Source: Panicum virgatum (Eukaryota > Streptophyta > Magnoliopsida > Poales > Poaceae). From it: a stretch of DNA of 64,000 nt. Position numbers and translations under genes: made by a program. The DNA lies in contig NC_053146.1 of the NCBI RefSeq assembly GCF_016808335.1, positions 30,233,495-30,297,494 of the forward strand. The letters run 5' to 3'. Position 1 is the first letter of the stretch. Each line of letters begins with the position of its first letter. Under the pieces are notes generated by a model. It did no database searches and had not been told where the DNA came from. It saw only the letters and a list, made by a program, of their open reading frames with translations. Below are positions 34,810 through 45,096 of this stretch, piece by piece.

Positions 34810-34925
34810 GTACTAACTTTGAGGATCTGTTTGCAAGTCTTACTTGGCCGTGTACCTTGCCTCCGGGTTGGTCTGTTGAGTGGGATGGCCCTTCAGCTGG
34901 TGCTAATCACCCTCCCGCTGAGTGA
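34810..34925 (+). CDS. LTR exon-like block 3 with stop, A1
   Basis: Follows ATTTTTCAG; TGA at 34923-34925. FEDLFASLTWPCTLPPGWSV is identical to A0. Differences between A0 and A1 cluster near the C-terminus (AGANHPPAE against ASADHPPTE). Confidence 0.6.
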
Positions 34926-35293
34926 CGCATTCGTACGGGCTTTATCGATGCGTCACGTTATTTCGCTAGTTATCTTTTAATGCTTCCGCTGAACAATGAG
35001 ACTTGAATAAATTGGCTAGTTGGAACTCTGTAGTGCTTACTGCTATAAACATGGTTTGTAATAAATTTGGTTCTTTTCCGCTGCAATCACTCTGGGATGT
35101 ATGAAAAGTTCTGTGTTGTAATCTCTGGGCTCACCTTCGTGTGAGTGTTGTCTGCTGATCCTGGAATAGCGTGGCTTTTATCGAGGCTTCACTCGAGGAA
35201 CTACCGGTGAGTGCCAAATTTGGTCAGAGTTGCTTAGCAACAAAGATCAGTGCACCCGGGCCCAGTAGTTTTGGGTGGTTCCGCCACACCCAC

Positions 35294-37344
35294 GAACACA
35301 TGGCCAATAACAAGGCAACAACATAAACATACATGCAAACAAAGGCTAACACTAAGAAACAGTAGAACAATACATAAAAACAACAAAAAAAAACTAAGCT
35401 AGAACTGTGCTACGTGTTACAACAATCGCGTGGACATAAAGAACGCCTAAAACGGAGCTAGAACGCGAAAACTAGAGCTAAAACAAGGTCCAGGGGCTTT
35501 TCTGCAAGAAAAACTAAGTTTCTAGGGGTTTTCTGCAAAAACCAGGGACCTATACATAATTAAACATAATATCTGGGGTCTAACTCGCAAAAACTACTAG
35601 GCTGGATTGCGGGTTCAAAAACCAGGAAACTCAGGGGCCTAAAAGCTAAAAACAGGGCCAAACTGGAAATACTTTTGAACTGACTGGACCGCCGGTTGAT
35701 TTCCATGAAACGCAGGGGCTCTTTAGCAAAAGGGATGGCGCTGACCGTTACCTTCCCTGTTTGACCAGGGGTCGGGTTAACGCGGACCGTCCGATCTCGA
35801 TCGGGCGGCCTTGGGCGAAAGGGGAGTGCGGGCGGCGTCGCAAACGGTGGCGCGCGGCGGCGCTCTACGGCAGGGTCGCCGGAGATGGCGAAAGGGGTGC
35901 TGCGGGGCTCGAATCGCCACGGGTTCGGGTCAGAGAGGTAGCCCGCGACATGGCGAACTCAACTGGGTACATCGGGTGGGGGATTAGGGCTTCGCAGTGG
36001 CCCGCCATGGCGAGGGCGGCGAGGGCGACAGCGGAGCGACGGCGAGCACCGTTCCGGCCTCGGAAAGGGCATACGGGCCACTACAACTAGCGCATAAGGA
36101 CAAGGAAGGCCCGGGGGTGCTCACCGAGGCTTGGACACGGGCGAAGCCGAAACACAAGGTGGTTGGCATCGATGGCAAGCGGCGGCGCACGACGAAGCTC
36201 GGTGGCGAGGACGATGCAGGGGTACTTCGGGCATCTGGAACTCACGATCCGGTCCGCGCTTGCTCTGTGGAGGTGCAGTGGGGGTCAGATTGGACTACGG
36301 TCCATCGGCAGCGAGGAATCGCGGCGGCGGGTCGACTTACCCGCGGCGGCGCCCGGCACAAATCCGGCTGCTGCAGGTGCTGGGGTCGTGCGTGGAGGCC
36401 TCGGGGTCGCCCCAGGCGTCTAGGCGAGGCTGCTGCGCGGCTCTGGTGGGGCTGGGGTACGGCGGAGCGGCGTGGCCTCGGTGACACAGGGGCCTCTTCG
36501 CGGCGGAGCTGTGCGGTGGTGGTGCTGCGATGCAGTGGTGGTGGCAGCGTGGCGAGGTGAAACACAGAGGGGATCGCAGGGGCCAATTAAAGCAGGCCCG
36601 AGCATCCTGGGCGTGCGCTCTCGGGCGTGATCCCGGCGAGAATCGCGGGCGGCGATCATGGTGTATCTGCTCGCAGAGGAAGCGGATCGCGTGCAACCGC
36701 TTGAGCGATCCCGGGCTCTAGCTGCTGCTTCTAGAAGGCCGGAGCGTGCTCGGGTGGCTGGCAGGTGGGCTACGGGGTTGGGGTGGTCCACAGGACAGCG
36801 AGGTGAGCGGGGTTCTCGGCGGAGCGAAGCTGCCCAGGGAAGAAGAAGGAAAGGAGGAAGAAGGGGCGCCGACAGGTGGGCCCGGATTGTAAGGGAGAGG
36901 GCGCGCTGCGCGGCCTGTGGGCTGGCATGAGGGAGGAGGTGAGTTGGGCATGGCGCGGGAGACTGGGCCGGTGCGGGAAAGGGAACGAGTGGGAGTGGGC
37001 TGGGCCGAAGCAGGGTGAGGAAGTGGGCCGGCTGGGTTTGGGCTTGGGTCCTGTTGGGTTTTCTGCTTTTTCCTACTTCTCTGTTTTCTCTCGTCTTTTC
37101 TTTTCCAAACGCACTCAAACTATTTGAATTCAAACACCAGTTTGAATTCAAAACTTATGCACTCAACCAAAAATAAAACTATGCTCCAGCATGAATGCAC
37201 AACATGTTGACCTAAGAAAAATTTTATTTACTTGTGGAACCAAAATTAGATTAAATGCAAGGCTAAGCATAATAAACCTTAGAAAATTAAATAAAGCCAA
37301 TTAAATTTAATATTAAAAGCTGAAATTTAAATTATGGTTTTACA
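35294..37344 (-). other. Remainder of the B1 LTR, GC-rich gene-like block
   Basis: After the A1 insertion the B1 sequence continues. 35300-35760 is an AT-rich intron-like stretch. 35760-37060 is very GC-rich, with many overlapping open frames on both strands, none supported as a gene. 37080-37344 is AT-rich. The open frames of the GC-rich block reflect composition, and the block corresponds to 51290-52440 (B2) and 57980-59420 (B3). Confidence 0.6.
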
Positions 37345-37840
37345 ACGGCAGGGAATTGTGAGAGTTCTTCCTGAATATTTTCAGTCCACTAATATAGGCA
37401 CGGCTGCCCTCAAGGAGACGTTATTACTTTGATGATGCCCATAAAACACAATTAAACTCATTCAGGATGGTCATTACAATTTACTGGGTATTAAAGAATT
37501 AACCAGCCATTAATTAGCTCCTAATCAATGCACAATGGTTCAAATGTGAGAGACACAAGTGGCAAAATATTGGCTGAACTACAGCCACACAACTGCACGT
37601 CGCAAGTCACAAGTCACGCGGATAAACACGCGGATAGGTGCGCACGCGTGCGTGCGTTGGTGTGTGTTTAGCAAAGCCTTACACACCCCATCTCTTGGCT
37701 GCTCCATTCAACACATGAAAGTGCTCCAATATTTAAATTGTTGTCCATTTGCTTGTACTAAAAATATGGGACAATACCAACCAGCCTCATGTTGCTTTGG
37801 AATTCAATTGAATGGGCCATAAATGGACCAAATTCCAACA

Positions 37841-37999
37841 CCTAATGTTGCAACCATCAAATCAAAAATAACACAATCAGAAATTAAGCACTTAGAAATG
37901 AAAAGTACAATCATTTAGAAGACATACATATGGAAACTGGCATTTTACTATGCACTAAATCTGACTACTTTTCATACTAGCAATGATGCCCGTGCTAAC
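37841..37999. other. Flanking sequence with possible Helitron 3' end
   Basis: AT-rich sequence of unknown origin. ACTAGCAATGATGCCCGTGC at 37976-37995, read on the minus strand, gives a GCACGGGCATCATTG stretch ending CTAG followed by T. This resembles the 3' terminus of grass Helitrons (CTRR with insertion before T). The A2 target site CTAAC falls right beside it. No 5' TC end could be located. Confidence 0.3.
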
Positions 38000-38931
38000 T
38001 GTGACACTTCAGGTGTCTGCTTCTTAAATTAAAGTTTAATGTGTAAATAATGTGTTTATTATTGATTGATAGCTAAAAATTTGCAGTAAAAAATTAGGGT
38101 TATTTTAGTAATTATAAAAAATTACAAGTCTCTTTTTGCGAAAAGTTTTGACCCAGGGAGTAATTTCACATTTATGAAGGGCTTTCTTGCAAATGTGCTA
38201 ATAATAATTATTTTGGTAGCATTGCTGCATTTTAGCCCAAAAATGTTGAAATTTTGCTATAAATGTATTTTTCCTTATTGGAATAAAGTTTATTTGAATT
38301 TTTGAAAATATCTTCAAATCCTTTGATCTAGTGAAAATTTGCATAACATGAAAGTTGTAGATATTGAAAAATTGAACATCTTTCATGTTGGGAACTTTTT
38401 CATTTGAGCCCTAGATCAATGGGAAATTTTAGTTTACAGTTAAGCCCCTAAACATTTTACAAATTGCAAACCAGTCCTCAACTTCATCTCCTACCTCCAG
38501 CCTCTTCGGAGCTCTGGCGGTGCTGCCCCGCTGCCGGTTTTCTCTTCCACCGGCTGCTCCCGCCACCATTTAGCGCGCCGCTAAGCTGCCCTGGTTCTCC
38601 CTGGTCCCACTCCTCTCCTCGTGGCGCCTCCCTTCCTCTCCATGTCGCGCCGCGCCGCCGCCGCCCCTGTTTTGCCTTCTGGCGAGCCCGCCCGCCGCTG
38701 GAATTGCCGTCCCGAGCCGCCTCGCCGCCTCTACACGTCGCACATGAAGCCCTGCTGCCCTAGCGCCGCTTCTGTTGGCGCAATTACCCCGCGCCACGCC
38801 GCCCAAGGCAAATTTCTTCACGCGACTTCGCCGGCCGCCCATGGTAAAGCCACCGCCGCCGCCAGATCCCGCCCACAAACCCCCGGCGAGTTCATCCTCC
38901 CCTCTCGTGCTTATCCTCTGCATCTCTGGGA

Positions 38932-38939
38932 TATAAATA
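38932..38939 (+). promoter_or_regulatory. TATA box of A2 5' LTR
   Basis: TATAAATA in CTGGGATATAAATAGCTCTG, at the boundary of the C-rich upstream block and the GC-rich transcribed block. About 50 bp upstream of a 71-bp tandem duplication. Confidence 0.7.
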
Positions 38940-38980
38940 GCTCTGGCCGGTCCCTATCACCGGCCATCCACCACCGCACC

Positions 38981-39121
38981 CCTTCTCCATCTCCGGCGAG
39001 CTTTGCTCACCGCCAACCCACCGCCACAGTCCTCTCCCGACCTTCTCAACCCCTTCTCCATCTCCGGCGAGCTTTGCTCACCGCCAACCCGCCGCCACAG
39101 TCCTCTCCCGACCTTCTCAAC
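38981..39121 (+). repeat. 71-bp tandem duplication in A2 LTR leader
   Basis: Units 38981-39051 and 39052-39121 (CCTTCTCCATCTCCGGCGAG and onward) differ at only one or two positions. The region lies just after the TATA box, in the likely transcript leader. The truncated 3' LTR lacks this part, so whether the duplication arose before or after insertion cannot be told. Confidence 0.9.
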
Positions 39122-39944
39122 TCCCCAGCTAGCTCCGCCTTGAGCTCGTGAAGCTATTCAGCCCCCTCTCATCGCCATGCCCCTGCCGGAGCACCCCCGT
39201 CGCCGTTCACCTCCGCCGCCGTGCTCTGGGACATCGCCGACGAGCTCCCTCCGGCCATCCCGCGCCCCATCCAAACCATCCATCAGGTGCGCCTTGATCC
39301 CTTGTTGCTCCCTAGCCACTCACCCCCTCACCGCCGGAATCGGCCAGTCAACTCCCTCCTTTCCCCTTTGACCCCGGCCAAGGGCCTATTTGCTATGATT
39401 CAATTCCTTCTGAGGACCTTTCTGCAAAAGTATAAATCCTTTTTAAACTAAACTTTGAAAATTCATAGGAAATTATAGAAAAATCAGAAAAATGCAAAAT
39501 TAATTTTGTTGTGTTCCTTGTGACTAGCTCTACAAGATGATGCTATGAGTTTGCTTTGAAACCTTGTGTAGCTAGTTCTAAAAATAGGGTTAAGTTCTAG
39601 CTCTTTTTTATTTATATCCTATGTTCTAGGATTTTTTTTCTTATGAACTTTGAGCCATGTGATGTTTAGAGTATGTCTAACCCCATGTAATTTTTCTAGA
39701 CCCATTAGTGGACTCTGGCTTGTGCTTTTAAAACTTTCTTTACTAGGTATTGCTTATGTCCTTATTTATTTATTTAAATCCTTTCTATAATTTATTTCAA
39801 AAACCTTTCCCTAAGTTATTTTGTGTAGTTAAAGTACTTGATATGAATAATTTAGATTGTTTGATTGATTGAATTCACAACTTTATCGTGAAGGAAAGCT
39901 ATACTCAAGCACCTCACTATTTCCAATTATTGCATTTCATATAG

Positions 39945-40097
39945 AAATCACCCCGTTAGCAGACGGAATGTACTAGCTCATCCAGGAACCAGACGGAGAT
40001 ATTTCTGAAGCTCAGGCCAATGTTGTTGAACTAACTGAAGTCCTGAACTCTGATTCTGAAGAACCAAAGTCTACTGACTCTCTAAACACCATTACAG
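39945..40097 (+). CDS. LTR exon-like block 2, A2
   Basis: 153 nt between ATATAG and ACAG/GCAAGA. The phase is as in A1. It contains PLADGMY, then a TAG at 39974-39976, then an acidic stretch (EAQANVVELTEVLNSDSEEP). The same codon is TAG in A3, so either the stop is inherited in this subfamily or the block is not translated from its first codon. This is the main argument against simple coding in A2 and A3. Confidence 0.4.
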
Positions 40098-41002
40098 GCA
40101 AGACCCGACGCATAATCCTATTTTTTCTAAATTATGCAATTCAGTACTGTTATTTGTGCATTTAAGTTATTGGAGTTGAATAAAAACCTTAGATGCATAA
40201 TTCTAGGTACCTATTGTTTGAACACTAGAACTGAGTTTGCTTAGATGCTATGCTAATAGGACCGGTAAAAGTCGAGTGATTTCCTGTCACTCGCGAGATT
40301 TATAGGAGTTGATTGTTTACATTCTTGCAATCACTATAAGGACCATGGACGGATTTGGTTACAAGCTTCATATTGGAAATCTGTCTGTGTTGATAAATTA
40401 CTAAGGCCGCAGTGTGTTGTAGCAGTGATTAAGCATTTGAAAGTACTAGCCACATGACGTAAATATGGTACGCGGTAAACCTAGTAACTGATCGGCCCGA
40501 CAAGTGGACATATCTCCGACTCTCTCTTAGAGATAGGAAGATGAATTATGTTGCAACACTGCGACTACAAAGATGTGGTGGTTCTCTGTAGTCGGAGAGA
40601 GTGGACCTGATTCATGAACCGGAATGAGAAGCAAATGTTGCTTGGGAGTGACACGACAGTGCTCCAAGTGTGTGTGCTAGGTTTATCCTTGCAAGGTTGG
40701 AAATTCAATTTAGAATCGTCCGTTTCTCACGAAGTTTGAGACTGCTTGATCCCCTTTGCTACATAAAGTAAGAAGTGGAACAATAAAGATACCAAATATG
40801 GTTGGATGAAAATGATTCCACTACCATGTTTGCATAGATAGGTGCATACCTAGAATGGTTAATACAACTAGAATTTGAAAGTTAAAATTTGAATTAAGGA
40901 CATACTCTTTGTGGCTTTTCAGCAAAAGAAAACCCAGAACCTTTCCAAGCCTAGCATGTCTAGATATGGGGTTACTTTATACCCTTAATCGGATCAGTCT
41001 TG

Positions 41003-41022
41003 CTGAGTATTAGTATACTCAG
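41003..41022 (+). promoter_or_regulatory. Inverted repeat before LTR exon 3, A2 5' LTR
   Basis: Same 20-base palindrome as in A0 and A1, although the surrounding intron sequence has diverged. Ends 24 nt before the exon 3 acceptor. The 3' LTR copy (47996-48015) has one change in the left arm. Confidence 0.6.
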
Positions 41023-41046
41023 TCTTGTTGGTGACTCTGTTTTCAG

Positions 41047-41156
41047 GAATGACTTTGGAAGACTCAAACACTAGCTTGACTTGGCCTAGTGTTTTACCTT
41101 CTGGCTGGTCTATGGAATGGGAACCACCTTCGACCAGCAATGACTCGGATGAATGA
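41047..41156 (+). CDS. LTR exon-like block 3 with stop, A2 5' LTR
   Basis: Follows TGTTTTCAG and ends at TGA (41154-41156). The peptide MTLEDSNTSLTWPSVLPSGW, followed by SMEWEPPS and an acidic end, keeps the family pattern while many codons differ from A1. The first 2 nt plus the 1 nt left by block 2 give Gly, as in the other copies. Confidence 0.55.
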
Positions 41157-41536
41157 TGTCATGCTTGGGCTTACCATGGCATCTACCCTACGATGTTTGT
41201 GTATAGTTGTGTTTTAATTTCCGCTGCAAAACTTCTAAAGCAATCATAGCTTACTTTTATGTCTTTTTCCCTAAATAAATTGTAAAAAGCTAGAACTTTA
41301 ATGTACTAGCTTCAAAACTTTGATGTAAATTACACATCTTATCTATGTGATGTGAAGTCTTGTGGAATGTTGTATCTCAGACTCGCCTTCGAGCAGGATG
41401 TATACTTGTGTTACGATCGGATATTCAGTGGTTACATCGGGATGTTACCCGATAGACCAAGGATTATACCGATTAAGGTGCGCTCAGTTGTGTAGCGTAC
41501 TTGATCTGGTGTAATTCAAAGTGGTTCTACCGCAGT

Positions 41537-41548
41537 TGGTATCAGAGC
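41537..41548 (+). promoter_or_regulatory. Primer-binding site (tRNA-iMet), A2
   Basis: TGGTATCAGAGC, the standard complement to the 3' end of initiator tRNA-Met, 2 nt after the LTR end. Confidence 0.95.
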
Positions 41549-42219
41549 AGGAAAGCATACACCGGATGGTACAACAAACCTTAGAAAGGTTTTGAATAAA
41601 AGATGTGCTCTACGAAGTGTTTACAAAACTGTGTTGTACTCGTTAAGGATTGTGCTTAGATTGTAAAGCCCTAGGGAATGATCTTATGGGTATTATAGGT
41701 GGCTATCAGTTATATATGTTATGTATTTCTGCAGATATACTAACCGTAGCTCGATAAGTTAAGAACAGTTAAGATCTGTCGGTTAGATAATATAGAGAGA
41801 GACGTACCTATGCCACTGAAACTAACCATGGCAGTTATTTTTGGTTGTGAGGAACTGAGGATGATCGAATGTGCATGCATTATTTAAAACTTGTATGTTT
41901 TGCTTCTTGTTCAAGTTATTTATGCTTGAACATCTTTTTTTAAGAATTTCTAGAGTGTTTATGTTGATTGAATGGAAATTGGTGAGTGTCTTGTTCTAAA
42001 ACCAAGATTTAGTTGACCTTAGGAGAGGTAAACCACTTGAGCTTAGATCGAGTTTTGCATCCTTGATCTCTCATTCAAGGAATGTTTAAATGATCAACTG
42101 GCTTCGTTTATATTTTGATCATTCTTGATTCTTTTGAAACTCTACATTTCAATGAATCATACCTTACCGCTTTTTGTGTCCTTTTTTGGCATCATCTTAC
42201 CATTTAAATTTTGTTTCAG
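41549..42219 (+). other. Leader between primer site and extra ORF, A2
   Basis: AT-rich, no coding sequence supported. It ends in ATTTTGTTTCAG immediately before the ATG at 42220, which looks like a 3' splice site. GT-donor candidates occur (for instance AGGAGAGGTAAACC at about 42021), so the extra ORF may be reached by splicing. This is inference. Confidence 0.45.
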
Positions 42220-43191
42220 ATGGCTGATGTTCCGGGCACTCCTCTGGTTGGTACGGGCCACATCCACACCAACGGACTCCATTGGGAGGGTTTTCCTCGT
42301 CTTTTGTGGGAATCCCTCCAGCTCTTTTGTTACACGGAGCCGCCACAGTATGATTGCTTCACATATACAGCGGAGGGAGTTACCCATTATACTGTGAAGA
42401 TGACCATACCACAGCACCCTTTCCGAGCTCACTGGCAGCCCATAGAGGTTGAGACATATGGGTACTGCTTCGCTGATACTATCGAAGCTGCTGCTTTAGT
42501 GGCTATTACTACCTTTTGCAAGCAGCATCCCAATGAAGTGGTAGAGTACCCTATCGGCCTTTTCCCCGCTGTAGTCTACCACGACCCTGAATGGTCTTTT
42601 AGGGTGGAGCACTGTGCACACCTACTTGGGGACTCAGCGGGAGATACGATGCATATGATGATCAGATTCATGAACGCCCAGCTTTGCCATCAGGAGTTAT
42701 AGCGCCGCGGTATTATCCACTTAGCTAGTGAGGCACATGTTACTCATAGCAAGTTTGACAGGCAAATCACTCAGGCGGAAGAACTTCGGGCAGCAGTTAC
42801 CGCCCGGGACGAAGTGATAACTCAACGTGAAGAGACGATAGGCCATCGAGAGGACCAAATTGTTGAGAGTGATGCCGTTATCAATCAGTGCAACACAGTG
42901 ATAGAGTTCCTTCAGGAACAGGCTTAGGACCTCACTTCGGAGCTTGAAGATGCTTATGCTTATATCAAGTACCTCCAAGAACACCCGATGCCGCCTGATG
43001 TCCCGAATCAGCCTGCGGGAAATGAAGAAGATGATCCAGAAGAGATTGAAGGAGTTTCTGATCTTGGCTCTGAGCATGAAGGACCAGAGCCCGAAGCTCA
43101 GAGCAATGACCTTTCTTTCGGCAGCGAGTCTTCAGTTGGCAACCTCGACGATTTCTATATCGTCGAAGCTCTTAGGCTTGACTTTTCTTAG
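42220..43191 (+). pseudogene. Extra sense-strand ORF between leader and gag of A2
   Basis: From ATG at 42220 to TAG at 43189-43191 (323 codons plus stop), interrupted by TAG at 42700-42702 and 42925-42927, both in positions that suggest former CAG. The N-terminal 160 residues look globular (NGLHWEGFPRLLWESLQLF, YTVKMTIPQHPFRAHWQPIE). The centre is a heptad-like coiled coil (EELRAAVTARDEVITQREET). The C-terminus is acidic (GNEEDDPEEIEGVSDLGSEH) and ends IVEALRLDFS. It is neither capsid nor pol. Extra ORFs of this kind are not standard in chromoviruses. Function unknown. The acceptor-like sequence before the ATG suggests expression from a spliced RNA. Confidence 0.6.
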
Positions 43192-43525
43192 AAGTAGAAC
43201 TATGTAAATAGAGAGTGGCGTAAGATAGTCTGGAGGGAAACACCACTGGTTGTAGCATAACTGTATGGAGCAGGTTGTAACATTTGCAGCATGTACACCG
43301 TCATAACAGTAACATAAAGTTTGGAATAAATGGCTATGTTTTGAGGAAGCATTGTCATTTCTTACAATTTTGAGCTGAACTTGTTGAATAGAATGTGAGA
43401 TGTGCATGTTGTTACAATCAATATCATTCTATTTACAACTATTTCTGTTTTTCACTATACCATTTGCTAATGGAAGTAAAGATAAACTGTGATCTAATGG
43501 ATGTCTTCCATGATACAGATATTGG
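43192..43525 (+). other. Spacer between extra ORF and gag, A2
   Basis: No coding sequence. T- and A-rich. It ends CCATGATACAG before the gag-like sequence, again acceptor-like. Confidence 0.5.
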
Positions 43526-44540
43526 GTTCAACGCGTGGTACCCCGGAAGGGTTTACCCATGGCCAAACTAGTGGGTCTCAGCAACCGCCACCGCCACCTC
43601 CTAATCTGGCAGAAGTTATGGCCTTGCAAACTGAGCTGCTACGACAACTAGTGTAGGGGCAACAAAACCAACCATGCTCTCAGCAACGAGGGCATGATGA
43701 TCATATTCCCCGGCATCTGGATACCAGGATTTCTTTGGTACCCAGCCCCCGCTGTTCCACCAGACCGACGAGCCCCTGGATGCAGATGCAAGGCTTCGGA
43801 CCATAGAATCGAAGTTCGCTTTATTGCCAGTACCATGCTCTGAAGCAAATAAGACCCACTTTGCCGCTCAACAGCTACGTGGCACTGCTCACATCTGGTG
43901 GGATAATTATCATGCCATGCTACCCACCGATCATGTTGTCACTTGGAAAGAATTCAGAACTGCCTTCAGGGTGCATCATATTCCCGAGGGACTTCTGGAG
44001 CGGAAATTAAATGAATTATTGGCACTTACTCAAGGAAATCGTACTGTGCTTCAATATGCACAGGTCTTCAATCACCTATGCCAGTATGCCGGCCATCATG
44101 CAGACACTGATGCTAGGAAGTAGGATCGTTTCCATCTTGGTCTTAATACCAAGCTCAAGGAGCATCTGAACCTTGTTCGCCCCAACATTTTTAATGAGCT
44201 GGTGAATATGGCCATCACTCAGGACGATTGCATTACAGCGCATCGTGCTGAGAAAAAGAGGAAGACATCGACTGGACCCTCTGGTGCGCAGTCACCGAGG
44301 TATCATTTGGTGCAGAATACAGTTCCCAGGGCTCCACAGGGAAATCCTCCATCAAGCAGATGGGTTTTTAGGCCACCCCAGCAGCAAGGAGAAGCTAGAC
44401 CTCCTATGCCTCAATAGCAACAGTCTGGGCCAAGGCCAAGTTTTCAACAGCCCAACCATGTGAATGGTAATAATCGTTTCTTTACCTGTGGAAGTCCTAA
44501 GCACTTTGCCAGGAATTGCCCTCGAAATCAGAAGCCTGCC
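43526..44540 (+). pseudogene. gag: gag of A2
   Basis: The capsid part reads FAAQQLRGTAHIWWDNYHAM and FRVHHIPEGLLERKLNELLA in one frame, after a Pro/Gln-rich N-terminus that lies in other frames. Stops TAG at 43654, 44121 and 44415 each sit where CAG would fit. The zinc knuckle reads FFTCGSPKHFARNCP: the first Cys of the CCHC box is Phe and one Gly is Ser, so RNA binding is probably impaired. A frameshift near 43740 separates the N-terminal part from the capsid. Confidence 0.85.
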
Positions 44541-44996
44541 CAAGGCCAGGATTATAATCAGAATAATCAAGGCAAGGGCAAAAAGCAAGTTATGCAAGTC
44601 AAACAAGGGAAGATTAACTTTACTACTCTTGCTGAACTTCCGGAGGGCTCACCAATTATGACGGGTACCTTTTCTATTAATCATAAGTCTGCAATCATAC
44701 TGTTTGATTCTGGTGCAACCCATAGTTTTATTAGTACTAAATGTGGGGCAAGACTAGGATTGGATCCTAATCAAACCAAGGCACCATACATGATTACCAC
44801 ACCTGGTGGTAAAATAGCATCCAATCGAATCTTTAGGCATGTGCCAATTCAGTTGGGTAGCAAGTTGATTAAAACCGACTTGATTTCTTTAAGCCTAGAA
44901 GGTATGGATGTTATCCTTGGTATGGACTGGATGACCCAACATAAAGTACTGTTAGATATCTCTTCCCGAGCCATTGAAATTGATTCACCAAACTAA
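44541..44996 (+). pseudogene. Aspartic protease of A2
   Basis: The active site AIILFDSGATHSFIST is intact (D-S-G-A) and the flap/turn region GMDVILGMDWMTQHKVLLD follows. The frame is shared with the zinc knuckle. It ends at TAA 44994-44996, where CAA would continue toward RT. Confidence 0.85.
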
Positions 44997-45096
44997 GGAG
45001 CCACTACCCTTTATCTTCCACCACAAGAGTACATCACTCCTTGTACCTTTGCCATGGAAGGTATCAAACTTGATGACATTCTGGTAGTATGCGAGT

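Larger units (their letters stand above)
30897..35288 (+). mobile_element. Solo LTR, family A, copy A1
   Basis: 4,392 bp, from TGTGACACTTCAGG to CCGCCACA, flanked by perfect CCCAC duplications (30892-30896 and 35289-35293). The layout is an AT-rich 450 bp, a GC-rich block with TATA, an AT-rich intron-like 1.5 kb, exon-like block 2, a further intron-like interval, the stem-loop, exon-like block 3 and the 3' end. This is the only complete LTR of its subfamily in the window and serves as the reference for A0. Confidence 0.95.
29462..37344 (-). mobile_element. Solo LTR, family B, copy B1 (interrupted by A1)
   Basis: It starts TGTAACACCC and ends GGTTTTACA. The flanks ACAGC (29457-29461) and ACGGC (37345-37349) match at 4 of 5 bases, as an aged target duplication. 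Without A1 it is about 3.49 kb, close to B2 (3.36 kb) and B3 (3.59 kb). The gene-like direction is minus: the exon-like blocks, the stem-loop and the GC-rich block run right to left. No internal domain is present, so it is a solo LTR from recombination between LTRs. Confidence 0.85.
23936..37840 (-). mobile_element. Ty1/copia element C, 5' LTR interrupted by B1
   Basis: The minus-strand order is 5' LTR (right), gag, protease, integrase, RT, RNase H, 3' LTR (left), which is the copia order with integrase before RT. The 5' LTR is split by a nested family B LTR (29462-37344). The sequence left of the element is Athila-like, but the sequence right of 37840 is not its continuation, and I see no convincing target duplication. 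The left boundary is uncertain by about 10 bp. Lineage within copia (perhaps Tork-like) is a guess. Confidence 0.85.
29427..37840 (-). repeat. 5' LTR of copia element C, split by B1
   Basis: The LTR pieces are 29427-29461 and 37350-37840, and they align without a gap to 23936-24454. An 11-bp insertion relative to the 3' LTR occurs at the left edge (GGGAAGGGCCGGC region), if the shared TGCCAA marks the edge. The piece at 37639-37670 has an extra GCGTGCGTGCG-type run. Confidence 0.8.
38000..41534 (+). repeat. 5' LTR of A2
   Basis: 3,535 bp. It starts TGTGACACTTCAGGTGTC like A1 and ends TTCTACCGCA. It is clearly diverged from A0/A1 but shares their architecture: TATA, GC-rich block, exon-like blocks, stem-loop. 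Its last 661 bp pair with 47868-48527 and show few differences. Confidence 0.92.

Noticed and set aside
35761..37060. Many overlapping open frames on both strands in the GC-rich block
   Set aside because: The block is the GC-rich part of the B1 LTR. Frames do not persist in the corresponding parts of B2 and B3, so they follow from base composition.
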